DNA from: UBA2821 sp902763335
GTDB lineage: Bacteria; Bacillota; Clostridia; Lachnospirales; Lachnospiraceae
NCBI GenBank assembly: GCA_052066835.1
Contig: JBQHRJ010000008.1
DNA: 64,000 nucleotides
Reading direction: 5' to 3' (one strand)
Shown: positions 20,549 through 30,166 of the stretch, piece by piece
Layout: every line of letters begins with the position of its first letter
Numbering within the stretch: position 1 is the first letter of the stretch
Made by a program: the position numbers and the translations under genes
Notes under the pieces: model-generated
Databases searched by the model: none
The model's input: only the letters and a program-made list of their open reading frames with translations
What the model was told of the DNA's origin: nothing

Positions 20549-23500
20549 TTATTTTGCCTTTATACTTTTTACTTTACTCCATGATGAATATAATGTTTTA
20601 GTCTTTCCATTATATTTCACCTTTTTCATTGCCCTTATTCTGACATAATACTTTTTGCCTGACTTTAATCCGTTGAGCGTCAGAGAAACATATCTGTTAT
20701 CTCCCATTTTTTCCTTTACAACACCGGATTTAAATTTACTGTTTGCAGATACCTGTACCTCATAGCCGGTGGCTGTTACATTCTTTTTCCATTTAATATA
20801 TGCCTTTTTTCTTCCCGTTTTAACAGATGTAAACTGAGTCTCCGCCGGTTTTACATTTAATGTAATCACACATTCATCTGAATAATAATTATCACTGTCT
20901 CCTGACGTTGCAATAATTTTAACTATTCCTGAGAATTTCTTAGCTATGGTTACTTTTCCCGATGATGTTACCTTCACACTTTTTTTATCTGTCTTATACT
21001 TTATTTTTCCTATAGCCGATGCATCAAGTCTTAATGTAACCGGTTTACTTATATTTGCTGTAACGGAATATACTGTTTTTGAGATTTTTATTGTATTTAA
21101 CGCCTTAACTATTTCAAACGTCTCATACAGTGTTCCTGTATATTTTCCAATACCATTCACCGTTACTAATGCAAACCCTGCATTAATATTATCCTCATAA
21201 GTTATCTCATAGTCTTCGCCCTCATTAAGAGATTCCTCATCACCATCATCATCTATATATTTTATAATCATATCCGGACGTATTTCCTCTCCCGTATATG
21301 TATATGAATCCTCTCCAAATTCTACCGAACAGTCTTCAATATCAAGTTTCTCCTCAGGTTCATCCGGATTCACAGGATCTGAATCTGATATTACAACCTT
21401 CAAAGTAGTTGATGCCTCATTATAATTCTTATTGCCTTTCGCCGTTATGGTAACGATAACTTCACCCTCACCATAAGCCATAAAATATCCTGAATAAGCA
21501 TCTGCAATATCTTCATTGCTAAGAGTATACTCAATATCTCCAATTCCTTCTACTGTAATCTTCGCTATGTCATATACATTAAGTCTGTCCTTTTCAATTG
21601 AAGCTTTAACAGTCTGTTCAGCCTTGTTTATAGTATAATTCTTTGATGCCCAGCCACCGTATTCACCCATGCCGGCTATAAGCACTGTAGCTGTTCCTGC
21701 GTTAATATTATCCGAATACATAAGTGTATAATCTTTGTTCTCTTCTAATATTTTTCCTTCATATTCTACATGTACATCAGGCATGTGTTCTGTACCGTCA
21801 TATACATATGTATCAGCAGATAAATTAATATTTGCGTCTGCTATATCTGTTGAAGAAACGGTGCAATCCACTGCGACAATGTCAATCAGTGCTGTTGCAG
21901 CAGAATGATTATCATCTCCTGATGCAATTACTGATATTCTTACCGTACCGGATGAATTTATCCGTACAGTTCCTGTATCAGAAACCGTTGCAATATCTGT
22001 ATTGCTTGAAACATATCTGATGCTTCCTATGGCATTAACGGTAATATCTGCTGTAGTTCCTACCTCCATGCATTTATCCTGAATAGTTGCGGAAATATTC
22101 TGTTCTGCTTTTTCTATTTTAAATGTCTTTGTAAGAGTTCCTTTGTATTTACCTGTTCCTGTAACTGTTATAACTGCTGTTCCTGCATTCACATTATTAC
22201 TGTATGACAGTATATAATCATCAGCAGCATTAAGCTTTGTTGTGCCATCCGTAACTATCACTTCCGGAAATATCGGCTGTCCGTCATAAACATATACATC
22301 CGTCACATCACTTATATAATATGAAGATATATCTGTTTCTCCATCGGAAGACTGTGCCTTCTTTACGGATATTGTTATACTACTGAATGCCTTATTATAA
22401 TTTTTATTGTCCGTAGTAGTTATGTTTATTATTGTCGTTCCTTCTGATACTCCTCTTACCAGACCTGTTGAATCTACCGTGGCAATATTTTCATTATCTG
22501 ATGAGTAATTCAGTCCGTCAGCATCAGTCCATGCTGATATCTGATAACTTTCACCCTCATTTATTGAATATGTCGAAACATCAGACCTGATGCTGTACTT
22601 CGCCTTATCAATGTTAAAGTATACTGTTTTTTCACCCTCAAGACTATTTTTTCCTGTTATTGTAACACTTGCAGTTCCTGCATCAATATTATTCTCATAT
22701 TTCACATCATAGTTATCCGGTGATATAACATTTCCATCACTATCCTTAACCGTAATCTCCGGTCTGCACTCAGAACCGTTATATGTATAACTATAACATG
22801 ACAATATAACATTCTGTTCAGACACTGGTCTGATCTCTGTCTTATTTACATCCACCCCAAGATAAGTGTTTATATGATTTACTATATCGTTATCATTTCC
22901 TGTTGTGTGATATACTACATTATTATCCTTATCTATATACAATATAAGCGGAGTGGTTATCATGCCTCCAACACTTGCAGGTTTATTCATATATTCTGCA
23001 CTGACCGCATCGTAACAGAATGTTACACCTTTAAGTCCGCTATATACAGAATTTATCTCTTCGATTACCTCATCTTTAGTTGCCCCACAGAATTCGGCAA
23101 ATATAACATCTATGTCCGAAAAATCTTTTCCGCTTAACAGTCTTCCACCTACATTTTTACAATTCCAACAGCCATTTTTGAAAAATACTATAAGCTTCGG
23201 CTTTCCGTCTGCCACTGTACTTACTGTTCCATCATCAACAGTTTTCATATCTACTGCTTTAATTTTATATTTATTGTAACCGTCAGAAGTATCCGTTTCT
23301 GTAGTCTGTATAGTATCTTCCTTAGTTACCGGTTCCGTTGTAGTCGGCGGCTCCGTCGTAGGTGGCTCTGTTGTCGGCGGTTCCGTTGTCGGTTCAACAG
23401 GTTTACGCGACGGTTCTATCTGCCCGATTTCAACAATCTTACCTGTATTGTTAGGCATAACTGCAATAGATATGTACACTCTGCCATATTCATCTATTCT

Positions 23501-24745
23501 CAATCCGTATATATATCCCGAATTTTTCTGTTCATCCGTAAGTGTATAATATGTCTCCTTAGTTCCATCAACCGGATTGTAACTTATTACTGATTCAGGT
23601 GTTGAATAATAGATTACATCATTAATACACGCAACCTTCTGCTCATCACTGTAATAGCCACCCAGTGCAGGCCAGCACTCTGTTGTACTTACTACCTGTT
23701 CTTTATATACCATATCGCTTCCGTCAAATTCATGGGAGCATATACCTCCCTGACCAGGATTGTATGTATACCATAAATCTCCAATCTTAAAAAATGAAGT
23801 ATCTATCGCATCCCACATATAATTATCATATATTGAAGATGATGCATCTTCCTTTGTAACGCCTCCGCCTATAATCCAGTCGGTAGCCTGATGACCGCCA
23901 TCATCTGAATTAAAATACGCCGAGCTTTTCATAAAATACACATGTCTTGCACGTCCAAGCAAATCATTTAAAGGATCATCCCACGTTGTATCAACATGAT
24001 AATATGAATCTCCAACCTTCACCAGATTCCATGCATGATTTAACGATTTCGATGTCAAAAGAACACTTTTAAGACCAACATCCTTCGCAAGCTCGTTAAA
24101 CGCCAGGGCATATCCCTGACACACAGCTTTATGTTTTACCAGTGCATCATAAGCTGAATAATTGCTATACGTTGTATCATATTCTGTATTCACTGCCAGA
24201 TAATCATTTAAATATAATGTCTTCTCAAGTTCAGACCAGTCATCTCCAATGCCTGCCAGTGCATTTTCTATAGCAGCATTATATTCTGAAACCATTTTCT
24301 TTGCCTCAGATTTATCATATTTATACCTTATATATATAATCTTAACATAATCCCCTGACGGATAATATGAATATGAATTTCCTATATAAAAATATCTCGG
24401 ATTTTCATTTATAATATTGTAATATACATCTCTTATATCTGATGTTTTTATATTATACTTAGATATATCAACTTCCTCAGCAAATCCGTCCCACGCCTTT
24501 TTTATAGCATTTTCTGCACCTTCCACGTCAGAATCATCTGATTTACTAAGTTCATAATCATTATTAAACTCCCTTAACATTCCTCCGTCCTGTATGATAA
24601 CATCTTCGTCATCATATACGGTAACTGCCTGTCCGTACCGTTCATTCTGCTGAACATATGCATATGCAGTATCCGGAATGCTTCCCAGTGTGACAGCCAC
24701 AGTCAGCACCGCTGCCGTAACTTTACCAATCACCATCTTTTTCAT
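20549..24745 (-). CDS. Secreted transglutaminase-like / thioredoxin-like / Ig-repeat protein
   Basis: 1,398 residues from the ATG at 24745, chosen because GGAGG lies five bases upstream; an in-frame ATG 14 codons earlier is poorly placed. A signal peptide ends near TAYA (residue 29). Residues about 90-255 form a transglutaminase-like cysteine protease fold with Cys209 (AVCQGYA), His237 (LNHAWNLV) and Asp252 (HVDTTWDDP). A Pro/Thr linker (TEPPTTEPPTTEPP) at 453-470 leads to a thioredoxin-like domain (about 515-640) with CWNC at 526-529 and a cis-Pro candidate in TTPLILYID. Four Ig-like repeats (xYNGSECRPEITV...NNIDAGTASVTITG) alternate with Big2-type domains. A fibronectin III domain (TGYEVQVSANSKF...KKYYVRIRAM) closes the protein. 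No anchor is visible. Possible roles are peptide hydrolysis, crosslinking or extracellular thiol chemistry; none is shown. Confidence 0.86.
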   Translation of the reverse strand: MKKMVIGKVTAAVLTVAVTLGSIPDTAYAYVQQNERYGQAVTVYDDEDVIIQDGGMLREFNNDYELSKSDDSDVEGAENAIKKAWDGFAEEVDISKYNIKTSDIRDVYYNIINENPRYFYIGNSYSYYPSGDYVKIIYIRYKYDKSEAKKMVSEYNAAIENALAGIGDDWSELEKTLYLNDYLAVNTEYDTTYSNYSAYDALVKHKAVCQGYALAFNELAKDVGLKSVLLTSKSLNHAWNLVKVGDSYYHVDTTWDDPLNDLLGRARHVYFMKSSAYFNSDDGGHQATDWIIGGGVTKEDASSSIYDNYMWDAIDTSFFKIGDLWYTYNPGQGGICSHEFDGSDMVYKEQVVSTTECWPALGGYYSDEQKVACINDVIYYSTPESVISYNPVDGTKETYYTLTDEQKNSGYIYGLRIDEYGRVYISIAVMPNNTGKIVEIGQIEPSRKPVEPTTEPPTTEPPTTEPPTTTEPVTKEDTIQTTETDTSDGYNKYKIKAVDMKTVDDGTVSTVADGKPKLIVFFKNGCWNCKNVGGRLLSGKDFSDIDVIFAEFCGATKDEVIEEINSVYSGLKGVTFCYDAVSAEYMNKPASVGGMITTPLILYIDKDNNVVYHTTGNDNDIVNHINTYLGVDVNKTEIRPVSEQNVILSCYSYTYNGSECRPEITVKDSDGNVISPDNYDVKYENNIDAGTASVTITGKNSLEGEKTVYFNIDKAKYSIRSDVSTYSINEGESYQISAWTDADGLNYSSDNENIATVDSTGLVRGVSEGTTIINITTTDNKNYNKAFSSITISVKKAQSSDGETDISSYYISDVTDVYVYDGQPIFPEVIVTDGTTKLNAADDYILSYSNNVNAGTAVITVTGTGKYKGTLTKTFKIEKAEQNISATIQDKCMEVGTTADITVNAIGSIRYVSSNTDIATVSDTGTVRINSSGTVRISVIASGDDNHSAATALIDIVAVDCTVSSTDIADANINLSADTYVYDGTEHMPDVHVEYEGKILEENKDYTLMYSDNINAGTATVLIAGMGEYGGWASKNYTINKAEQTVKASIEKDRLNVYDIAKITVEGIGDIEYTLSNEDIADAYSGYFMAYGEGEVIVTITAKGNKNYNEASTTLKVVISDSDPVNPDEPEEKLDIEDCSVEFGEDSYTYTGEEIRPDMIIKYIDDDGDEESLNEGEDYEITYEDNINAGFALVTVNGIGKYTGTLYETFEIVKALNTIKISKTVYSVTANISKPVTLRLDASAIGKIKYKTDKKSVKVTSSGKVTIAKKFSGIVKIIATSGDSDNYYSDECVITLNVKPAETQFTSVKTGRKKAYIKWKKNVTATGYEVQVSANSKFKSGVVKEKMGDNRYVSLTLNGLKSGKKYYVRIRAMKKVKYNGKTKTLYSSWSKVKSIKAK

Positions 24746-24804
24746 ATAGACCTCCATTCCGAGCCCCCTCGTCTCTTCAAATTTCATCTCCTCGTTACCC
24801 TTTT

Positions 24805-24834
24805 ATTTTACTATATGTACAATTCCCTATGCAA
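24805..24834 (-). promoter_or_regulatory. Candidate promoter of the transglutaminase gene
   Basis: Minus strand TTGCAT (24834-24829) and TAAAAT (24810-24805) with an 18 bp spacer, 60 bp upstream of the start codon at 24745. Same hexamers and spacing as the bsh promoter. Confidence 0.5.
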
Positions 24835-24848
24835 TGTTTTTTATTGTT

Positions 24849-25154
24849 TTATTTAAAAAATGCCGGGGACATATCAATTTCAGCTATTATGCTGTTTACT
24901 TCTCCCAGTGTCACATGCAGCTTTCCTGCTATTTCTTCCACACTTACGCCCATATCCAGATACGCCATTATTTTTCCACGGCTTTCGCCAATTCGTTCAC
25001 CCTCTATTCTCCCACGATTTTCTCCGACTCGTTCACCTTCTATTCTTCCCTCTTCTCTTATCTCCTCAACCGCTTTGCACATATCAACGACTTCCTTTCC
25101 ATTTACCTGTTCTTCCGATATTTCTATGCCCATACTACAGTATTCATTTATCAC
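24849..25154 (-). pseudogene. C-terminal remnant of an Rpn/PD-(D/E)XK transposase-family protein
   Basis: About 100 residues resembling the C-terminal tail of Rpn-family recombination-promoting nucleases, which are abundant in Lachnospiraceae: DMCKAVEEIREEGRIEGER followed by repeated GR-EGER units and a helix-turn-helix-like end (MGVSVEEIAGKLHVTLGEV). The catalytic PD-(D/E)XK domain of about 200 residues is absent. The frame extends a few codons upstream of the GTG at 25154 (through KYAAV) and then hits a stop. This is best read as a decayed gene; a short functional protein cannot be excluded. Confidence 0.6.
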
Positions 25155-25340
25155 TGCCGCATATTTTTTATTTTGGTAATAAAAGCATAGAATTTTTTAA
25201 AATCAAGCAAATATAACAAGTGTATACAGTGTATCATATTGTTTATATGTTGTCAATTATGAATTATATCATTTTGTCTCAAATCTTGCATTTATATAGC
25301 TATTTATGATATCATTTACTATGTAATTACCTATTTTTAT

Positions 25341-25518
25341 CTGTAGGTGATTGCGAAACCCAGCGATACATACTTTGTCTTGTACAGATTTACAGGCTGA
25401 ATAAGCGACATTCTGAGGCGGCCGGCACTTAGCTGCCAGCCGAAGATAGTGCAAACGTGTGAGCGTTTCAGCCTGTAAATCTGTGCAAGTACATATAAAG
25501 TTTCGCAAACACCTATAG
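25341..25518 (+). repeat. Structured palindromic repeat, family A copy 1
   Basis: An imperfect palindrome of about 178 bp. The outer arms contain TTGCGAAAC (25351-25359) and GTTTCGCAA (25499-25507), extended by CTGTAGGTG and CACCTATAG. An inner perfect 18 bp stem pairs 25384-25401 with 25467-25484. The unpaired core has the family motifs ATTCTGAGGCGGCCGGCACT and CCGAAGATAGTG followed by AAACGTGTGAG. Copies at 35191, 35445 and 48098 share these motifs. This copy lacks the extra hairpin present in the other copies. It ends 28 bp before the alpha/beta hydrolase start. An apparent 79-codon frame across it on the minus strand is an artefact of the palindrome. Confidence 0.85.
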
Positions 25519-25545
25519 TTTTATATGAACAAAAAGGAGACTACA

Positions 25546-26439
25546 ATGTCAGATTTTATTAAGAATATTTTTTATAAACAACGCGAAGATTTTAAGGAAA
25601 CATCGCACAAACGACACGAGGAAATGACTTTTCCCGATGATGTCTTTGAATATACAGACATACCATATGCCAATGACGGATGTGATGCACACAGACTTGA
25701 TGTATTCCGCCCAAAAGACCGTAATGATGAAGTTTTGCCTGTCATTATAAATGTACACGGTGGTGGTCTGATAATAGGTGACAAGGAATTTAACCGATAC
25801 TTTTGTGCAAATCTCTGTAAAAAGGGCTTTGTGGTTTTCAGCATTGAATACCGGCTCATTCCCGACTGCATGATATTTGACCAGTTTTACGATGTTTCAC
25901 TTGCCATGAACAGTATTAAAGAATTGCTCGAAAAATACAATGGTGACATACATCATGTATATGCTGCCGGTGACAGCGGAGGTGCCTGTCTTTTAGCCTA
26001 CTCGCTTGCCATACAGAATAACCCTTCCATGGCAGATGCAGCAAACATCACTCCATCCGATTTAGAGATAAAGGCCGCCGGTTTTATAAGCGGAATGTTC
26101 TACACAAACCGTCTGGATAAGATTGGTATGTTTCTTCCTAAATATCTGTATGGAAATGACTATAAAAAAGGAAAATTTGCACCATACATAAATCCGGAGA
26201 ATCAGGAAATGGTTCGCTCTCTTCCGCCGTGTTTTCTCGTAACAAGTCATAATGACTTCTTATGTAAATATACACTTGATTTTGAAAAAGCACTTACACT
26301 CGACGGCATAAAACATGAGTTATTGAATTACCCAAAGAATCCAAAGCTCACCCATGCTTTCAGTGTCTTTTATCCTGATTTGCCTGAAAGTACAGATACA
26401 ATTAATAAAATGACCGCATTTTTTACTGCAAACAAGTAA
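25546..26439 (+). CDS. Alpha/beta hydrolase (HSL-type carboxylesterase)
   Basis: 297 residues from ATG 25546, supported by AAGGAGA nine bases upstream; an in-frame ATG seven codons earlier lacks a site. The oxyanion-hole motif HGGG (VHGGGLIIG) and the nucleophile elbow GDSGG (AAGDSGGACLLA) are those of the hormone-sensitive lipase/esterase family. The catalytic acid is probably Asp in SHNDFLC, and the His is in LTHAFSVFYP near the end. No signal peptide, so cytoplasmic. Expected to hydrolyse short-chain esters; the physiological substrate is unknown. It stands alone on the plus strand just after repeat A1 and before the sulP gene. Confidence 0.88.
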   Translation: MSDFIKNIFYKQREDFKETSHKRHEEMTFPDDVFEYTDIPYANDGCDAHRLDVFRPKDRNDEVLPVIINVHGGGLIIGDKEFNRYFCANLCKKGFVVFSIEYRLIPDCMIFDQFYDVSLAMNSIKELLEKYNGDIHHVYAAGDSGGACLLAYSLAIQNNPSMADAANITPSDLEIKAAGFISGMFYTNRLDKIGMFLPKYLYGNDYKKGKFAPYINPENQEMVRSLPPCFLVTSHNDFLCKYTLDFEKALTLDGIKHELLNYPKNPKLTHAFSVFYPDLPESTDTINKMTAFFTANK

Positions 26440-26448
26440 AGGTTCAAT

Positions 26449-26614
26449 GAAATGGAGATTAGTATGAAAAATATGCTCGATAGCATATTTTTCATACAGC
26501 TATTTGTTTCGGAGCGAAAACAAATAGCCCTTTATGGCAGAAGAAAAATCGCCTACGCGAATTTTTCTTCGCCTCTTCGCGAGAAAATCGCTCAGAAATG
26601 AGGATTAGTATGAA
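26449..26614 (+). repeat. Hairpin array bounded by 20 bp direct repeats
   Basis: Near-identical 20 bp repeats (GAAATGGAGATTAGTATGAA at 26449 and GAAATGAGGATTAGTATGAA at 26595) enclose successive hairpins. The first, 26463-26496, is a perfect 15 bp stem (TATGAAAAATATGCT, loop CGAT). The second spans about 26499-26528 (GCTATTTGTTT arm) and the third about 26540-26570 (GAAGAAAAAT arm). Each boundary repeat carries a Shine-Dalgarno and an ATG, so the insertion or duplication doubled the translation start of the downstream sulP gene. Confidence 0.75.
26464..26601 (+). CDS. 45-residue ORF formed by the hairpin array, upstream of sulP
   Basis: An open frame of 45 codons starts at the duplicated ATG at 26464, preceded by GGAG with a seven-base spacer. 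It reads through all the hairpins (MKNMLDSIFFIQLFVSERKQ... to REKIAQK) and stops at a TGA that overlaps an ATG in the sulP frame (ATGA at 26598-26601). It could act as a leader peptide coupling translation to sulP, or be an accident of a structured insertion. No known family is recognised. Confidence 0.35.
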   Translation: MKNMLDSIFFIQLFVSERKQIALYGRRKIAYANFSSPLREKIAQK

Positions 26615-28715
26615 TTTAAATCTTGCACAAACACTCAGACATTATAATAGAAGTAATCTTTCAAAGGATATCCTGACCGGCATTATTATTATGGCGGTCT
26701 CTATCCCAATTTCCATGGGATATGCGCAGATTGCAGGACTTCCGGCGGTATACGGACTGTATGGTTCCATATTTCCGATTCTTGTATTTGCGCTATTCTC
26801 ATCATCACCACAGTTTATATTCGGTGTTGATGCTGCGCCCGCCGCTCTCGTCGGTTCAGCTTTAATAACCCTTGGAATAAAAAGCGGCTCTGCTGAGGCA
26901 ATGGCTGCCGTTCCGGTTCTTACACTATTTGTAGCAATGTGGCTGTTTGCATTCTACATAATGAAAGCCGGAAAACTTGTAAGTTTCATTTCTGCTCCTG
27001 TAATGGGCGGTTTTATAACCGGTATATGCACCACCATCATACTTATGCAGATTCCAAAGCTTATGGGCGGAACCACAGGCACGGGAGAATTTATAGAGCT
27101 TGCGGAACACATTATAAAGACATGCAAAAATATAAATATTCCATCCCTTATACTCGGAATATGTGCCTTAGCCATACTGCTTATTTCAAAGAAATTTATT
27201 CCAAAATTTCCAATGGCAGTTTTACTAATGACCGCAGGTGCAGTTATGACGTATTTCCTTCCATTTGATAAATGGAATATAGCAACACTTTCAGCAGTTG
27301 AACCGGGACTTCCAAAATGGTCATTTCCCGATGTCACAGCCGTTCCCATCAGGGAATGTGTGACTCTGAGTCTTTCCATTGCCGTAGTTATCATGGCTGA
27401 AACACTGCTTGCCGAAAATAACTTTGCCCAGAAAAACAGCTACCGTATAAATGACAATCAGGAGATACTTGCATTTTCCATGGGAAATCTCGTTGCCGCA
27501 CTGACAGGCTGCTGCCCTATGAACGGCTCCGTATCCCGCACGGCTATGGGCGAACAGTATCAGGGAAAAACGCAGCTTACAGGAATCGTGGCAGGATTAT
27601 CCATGATACTTGTGCTGCTTTGCGGAACAGGATTTATAGGTTATCTTCCCGTTCCCGTACTTACTGCCATAGTTATCTCAGCTCTGCTTGGTGCAACTGA
27701 ATTTGAACTTGCAGTAAGACTGTTTAAAGTAAGTAAAACTGAATGTTTCATATTTGCAGGAGCATTTTTCGGTGTGCTGATGCTCGGAACAATCAACGGC
27801 GTACTTATCGGCATAATTCTCTCATTTTCTGAAATGATTATCCGTACCGCCAAACCGGCAAGATGCTTTCTCGGAATCCAGCCCGGTCACAGACATTTTC
27901 GTGATTTGAAAGAAAGCGATCAGATACATCCTGTATCCGGTGTGCTGATATACCGTTTCAGCAGCAACCTCTTCTTTGCCAATATACAGATGCTCACCCG
28001 CGATATAGAAGATAATATTTCCCCTGAAACAAAAGCTGTCATACTTGATGCAGGTGGAATCGGAAGTATCGACATAACTGCTGCCGACGGACTGGAAATG
28101 TTATATAAATCCCTGAAGCAGAAAAATATACGCTTCTACATAGCAGAACACATTGCAGACCTGAACGAGCAGCTACGCAAACTGGGCCTCGGATATATGA
28201 TAGAAGAAGGAAATGTAAGACGTACAATACATATAGCACTCAAAGACATGGGAATATCAAGACCGTACCCGTTAGAAGGCGGTGTTGACAATGAAGAAAG
28301 AAGTGCATCAAGAAAACGTGCCGACAACCGTGTACAGGAATTTGTATGGGCATTTGGCTCCGAAACGGAAAATCAGATTGAAAAACAGATTATTGCACAG
28401 ATAGAACAGTTAAAGAAAACCGGTGATGTTGATAATCTCCTTCACGGACGCTGGTCGCACATGGAAGAACTTGATGAGGATGAGTGGCTTGAACACCTTG
28501 AAGAACATTTGAAAGAAATAGTCAACATTTCAGGTAAAGACGAGAAAACTCTTGCAAAACATCTTGAAAATCATAGAAAAGAGGTTCATGACCGTATAGC
28601 AAAAGAACATCCTGAACTCGCTGAACGTTTTAAGGAACGCCGTCATCTTTTAGATGAACACCTTAAGGAAAAACGTCCTGAAGTGTACCGCCTGGTCATA
28701 AGCCTCAGAAAATAA
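26610..28715 (+). CDS. SulP-family anion transporter with STAS domain
   Basis: 701 residues from ATG 26610 (GAGG six bases upstream). An alternative ATG at 26598 overlaps the preceding short ORF's stop and would add four residues. The membrane domain (about 1-410) carries the SulP signature GYAQIAGLPAVYGLYGSIFP and further conserved segments (GCCPMNGSVSRTA). A STAS domain occupies about 440-550 (GVLIYRFSSNLFFANI, VILDAGGIGSIDITAADGL). The last 140 residues are a charged helical extension (HLEEHLKEIVNISGKDEKTL...) not typical of the family. Expected to move sulfate, bicarbonate or dicarboxylates; the substrate cannot be told from sequence. Confidence 0.88.
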   Translation: MNLNLAQTLRHYNRSNLSKDILTGIIIMAVSIPISMGYAQIAGLPAVYGLYGSIFPILVFALFSSSPQFIFGVDAAPAALVGSALITLGIKSGSAEAMAAVPVLTLFVAMWLFAFYIMKAGKLVSFISAPVMGGFITGICTTIILMQIPKLMGGTTGTGEFIELAEHIIKTCKNINIPSLILGICALAILLISKKFIPKFPMAVLLMTAGAVMTYFLPFDKWNIATLSAVEPGLPKWSFPDVTAVPIRECVTLSLSIAVVIMAETLLAENNFAQKNSYRINDNQEILAFSMGNLVAALTGCCPMNGSVSRTAMGEQYQGKTQLTGIVAGLSMILVLLCGTGFIGYLPVPVLTAIVISALLGATEFELAVRLFKVSKTECFIFAGAFFGVLMLGTINGVLIGIILSFSEMIIRTAKPARCFLGIQPGHRHFRDLKESDQIHPVSGVLIYRFSSNLFFANIQMLTRDIEDNISPETKAVILDAGGIGSIDITAADGLEMLYKSLKQKNIRFYIAEHIADLNEQLRKLGLGYMIEEGNVRRTIHIALKDMGISRPYPLEGGVDNEERSASRKRADNRVQEFVWAFGSETENQIEKQIIAQIEQLKKTGDVDNLLHGRWSHMEELDEDEWLEHLEEHLKEIVNISGKDEKTLAKHLENHRKEVHDRIAKEHPELAERFKERRHLLDEHLKEKRPEVYRLVISLRK

Positions 28716-28723
28716 TTCATTAT

Positions 28724-30094
28724 TTATATAAAACCTCTTATAAACGGATTAATATCTTCATATTTAACGGCCAGATTCAGATTCTGGCCGCTATCTATTC
28801 CTGCCGTACTCATTCCTATCACTTCCCCATACATATTAAGAACAGCTCCACCGGAACTTCCATGGGATGTAGGTGCAGTAAACTGAATCATGTCCACACC
28901 ATTAACATTTCTGAATCCTGATATAATTCCATCCGACACCGAATTGAACAATCCAAGCGGACTTCCTATGGCAACCACTCTCTGTCCCCTGACAAGTTTT
29001 TTATCGCCTGTATACACCGGTATCGGCATAAGTTCTTTCTCAATTCTTATAATTGCCATGTCAACCTCTGCATTGTATTTGATAATCTCATCAGTCGGAT
29101 AAACGTTCTCATCCTCTTCTATCCTCACACTGAAAAATACCCCGTCTCTTATAACATGATTGTTAGTAAGAATAAATCCCTGTCTGCCTATCATTATGCC
29201 TGAACCCGAACCTACTATCTCGCCCTTCTCATCATGTATGCCAATCATCACAACTGATTTTGCAAGCATTGCAAGTTTCTCGAAACTCTTTTCTCCGGAA
29301 TTTGTTTCACGATTTTCATGTCTGATATTCACAGGTTCAGCCTTTCTCTCAACCGGCCGCTTAGCTGCTTTTACAGTTTCATACTTTCCTACCGGTTTTG
29401 TCTGTGTTACCGTTTTTTGCTGTGCTGTCGGTTCCTGCTTAACATATTTTGCATCAATAACTTTTGCGTTTTTATTTATAATATCAGGCAGCTTTACATT
29501 TTCACCTGAATGTATGATTACATCCGCACCTATTCTTGTCAGCATATAACAAAAATATGCTTCTGCCTCTTTTTCAACATTTGATACCGTCACTTTTATC
29601 CGTGAATCTTCTTTCCATATTTTCAAATCATCTGCAAATACGGTGTCCGCCCAGTACATGAGTTTTATCGAAAAGTTCCTCTTAATAGATTCACTTACTC
29701 CCGGCTTTTTACTGCTGTAATCATCAAGTGCCATGCATAATGCCATTCCCAGTCTTTTTGAAACCTCATGATTATCTATTGACGATTTTATATCAAGCCC
29801 TGACTTTCCTGAATTTACCCAGTTATCATAACATTTAATATAATACTCCATATCTTCTCTGTTATTTAAAACCGGAAGTTTTTCGATTTTTTTATATATA
29901 ATATTGCGGTTTACATCCATTGCGGATATAATACGCTCCATGTTGTCAAATTCACTTTTTACGGCGCCGTCTTCCCCATGAAGCACTGCCAGATAAACGT
30001 CCCTGCATTCATTACTATATCTTCCTGTTACCCTCGCAAATGTAGATACTGAATCCACATTTATCACATTGTATCTGTATTTTATTTCTCCCAT
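28724..30094 (-). CDS. Trypsin-like serine protease fused to a YceG-like N-terminal domain
   Basis: 456 residues from ATG 30094 (GGAGAAG upstream); a TTG two codons earlier is the alternative. The C-terminal 190 residues are a chymotrypsin-fold protease with His313 (TNNHVI), Asp345 (VDMAII) and Ser414 (GSSGGAV), plus the DegP-like IGSPLG strand, but no PDZ domain. The N-terminal 210 residues lack a signal peptide or membrane helix; KLMYWADTVF and AEAYFCYMLTRIGADVIIH recall the YceG 'biosynthetic module' family associated with Ter-type stress genes, a tentative match. A Lys/Thr/Pro-rich linker joins the two. The protease is thus probably cytosolic, unusual for this family. It lies downstream of the histidine phosphatase on the same strand and converges with sulP at 8 bp distance. 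Confidence 0.8.
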   Translation of the reverse strand: MGEIKYRYNVINVDSVSTFARVTGRYSNECRDVYLAVLHGEDGAVKSEFDNMERIISAMDVNRNIIYKKIEKLPVLNNREDMEYYIKCYDNWVNSGKSGLDIKSSIDNHEVSKRLGMALCMALDDYSSKKPGVSESIKRNFSIKLMYWADTVFADDLKIWKEDSRIKVTVSNVEKEAEAYFCYMLTRIGADVIIHSGENVKLPDIINKNAKVIDAKYVKQEPTAQQKTVTQTKPVGKYETVKAAKRPVERKAEPVNIRHENRETNSGEKSFEKLAMLAKSVVMIGIHDEKGEIVGSGSGIMIGRQGFILTNNHVIRDGVFFSVRIEEDENVYPTDEIIKYNAEVDMAIIRIEKELMPIPVYTGDKKLVRGQRVVAIGSPLGLFNSVSDGIISGFRNVNGVDMIQFTAPTSHGSSGGAVLNMYGEVIGMSTAGIDSGQNLNLAVKYEDINPFIRGFI

Positions 30095-30166
30095 AATCAA
30101 TCTTCTCCGTATTTTACATCCTTTGTCTCTATTCCATCCTGTGTTGCGGTATCAATTTCCATTAAT

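Noticed and set aside
25269..25508. A 79-codon minus-strand frame and similar frames over 35216-35410
   Set aside because: They lie entirely in family A palindromes; similarity between them (AKCRPPQNVA) comes from the repeated DNA core, there is no ribosome-binding site, and the frame is not kept across all copies.
30095..30166. A 21-codon ORF between the phosphatase and protease genes
   Set aside because: It has an ATG and open frame up to a TGA near the protease start but no ribosome-binding site and no recognisable feature.
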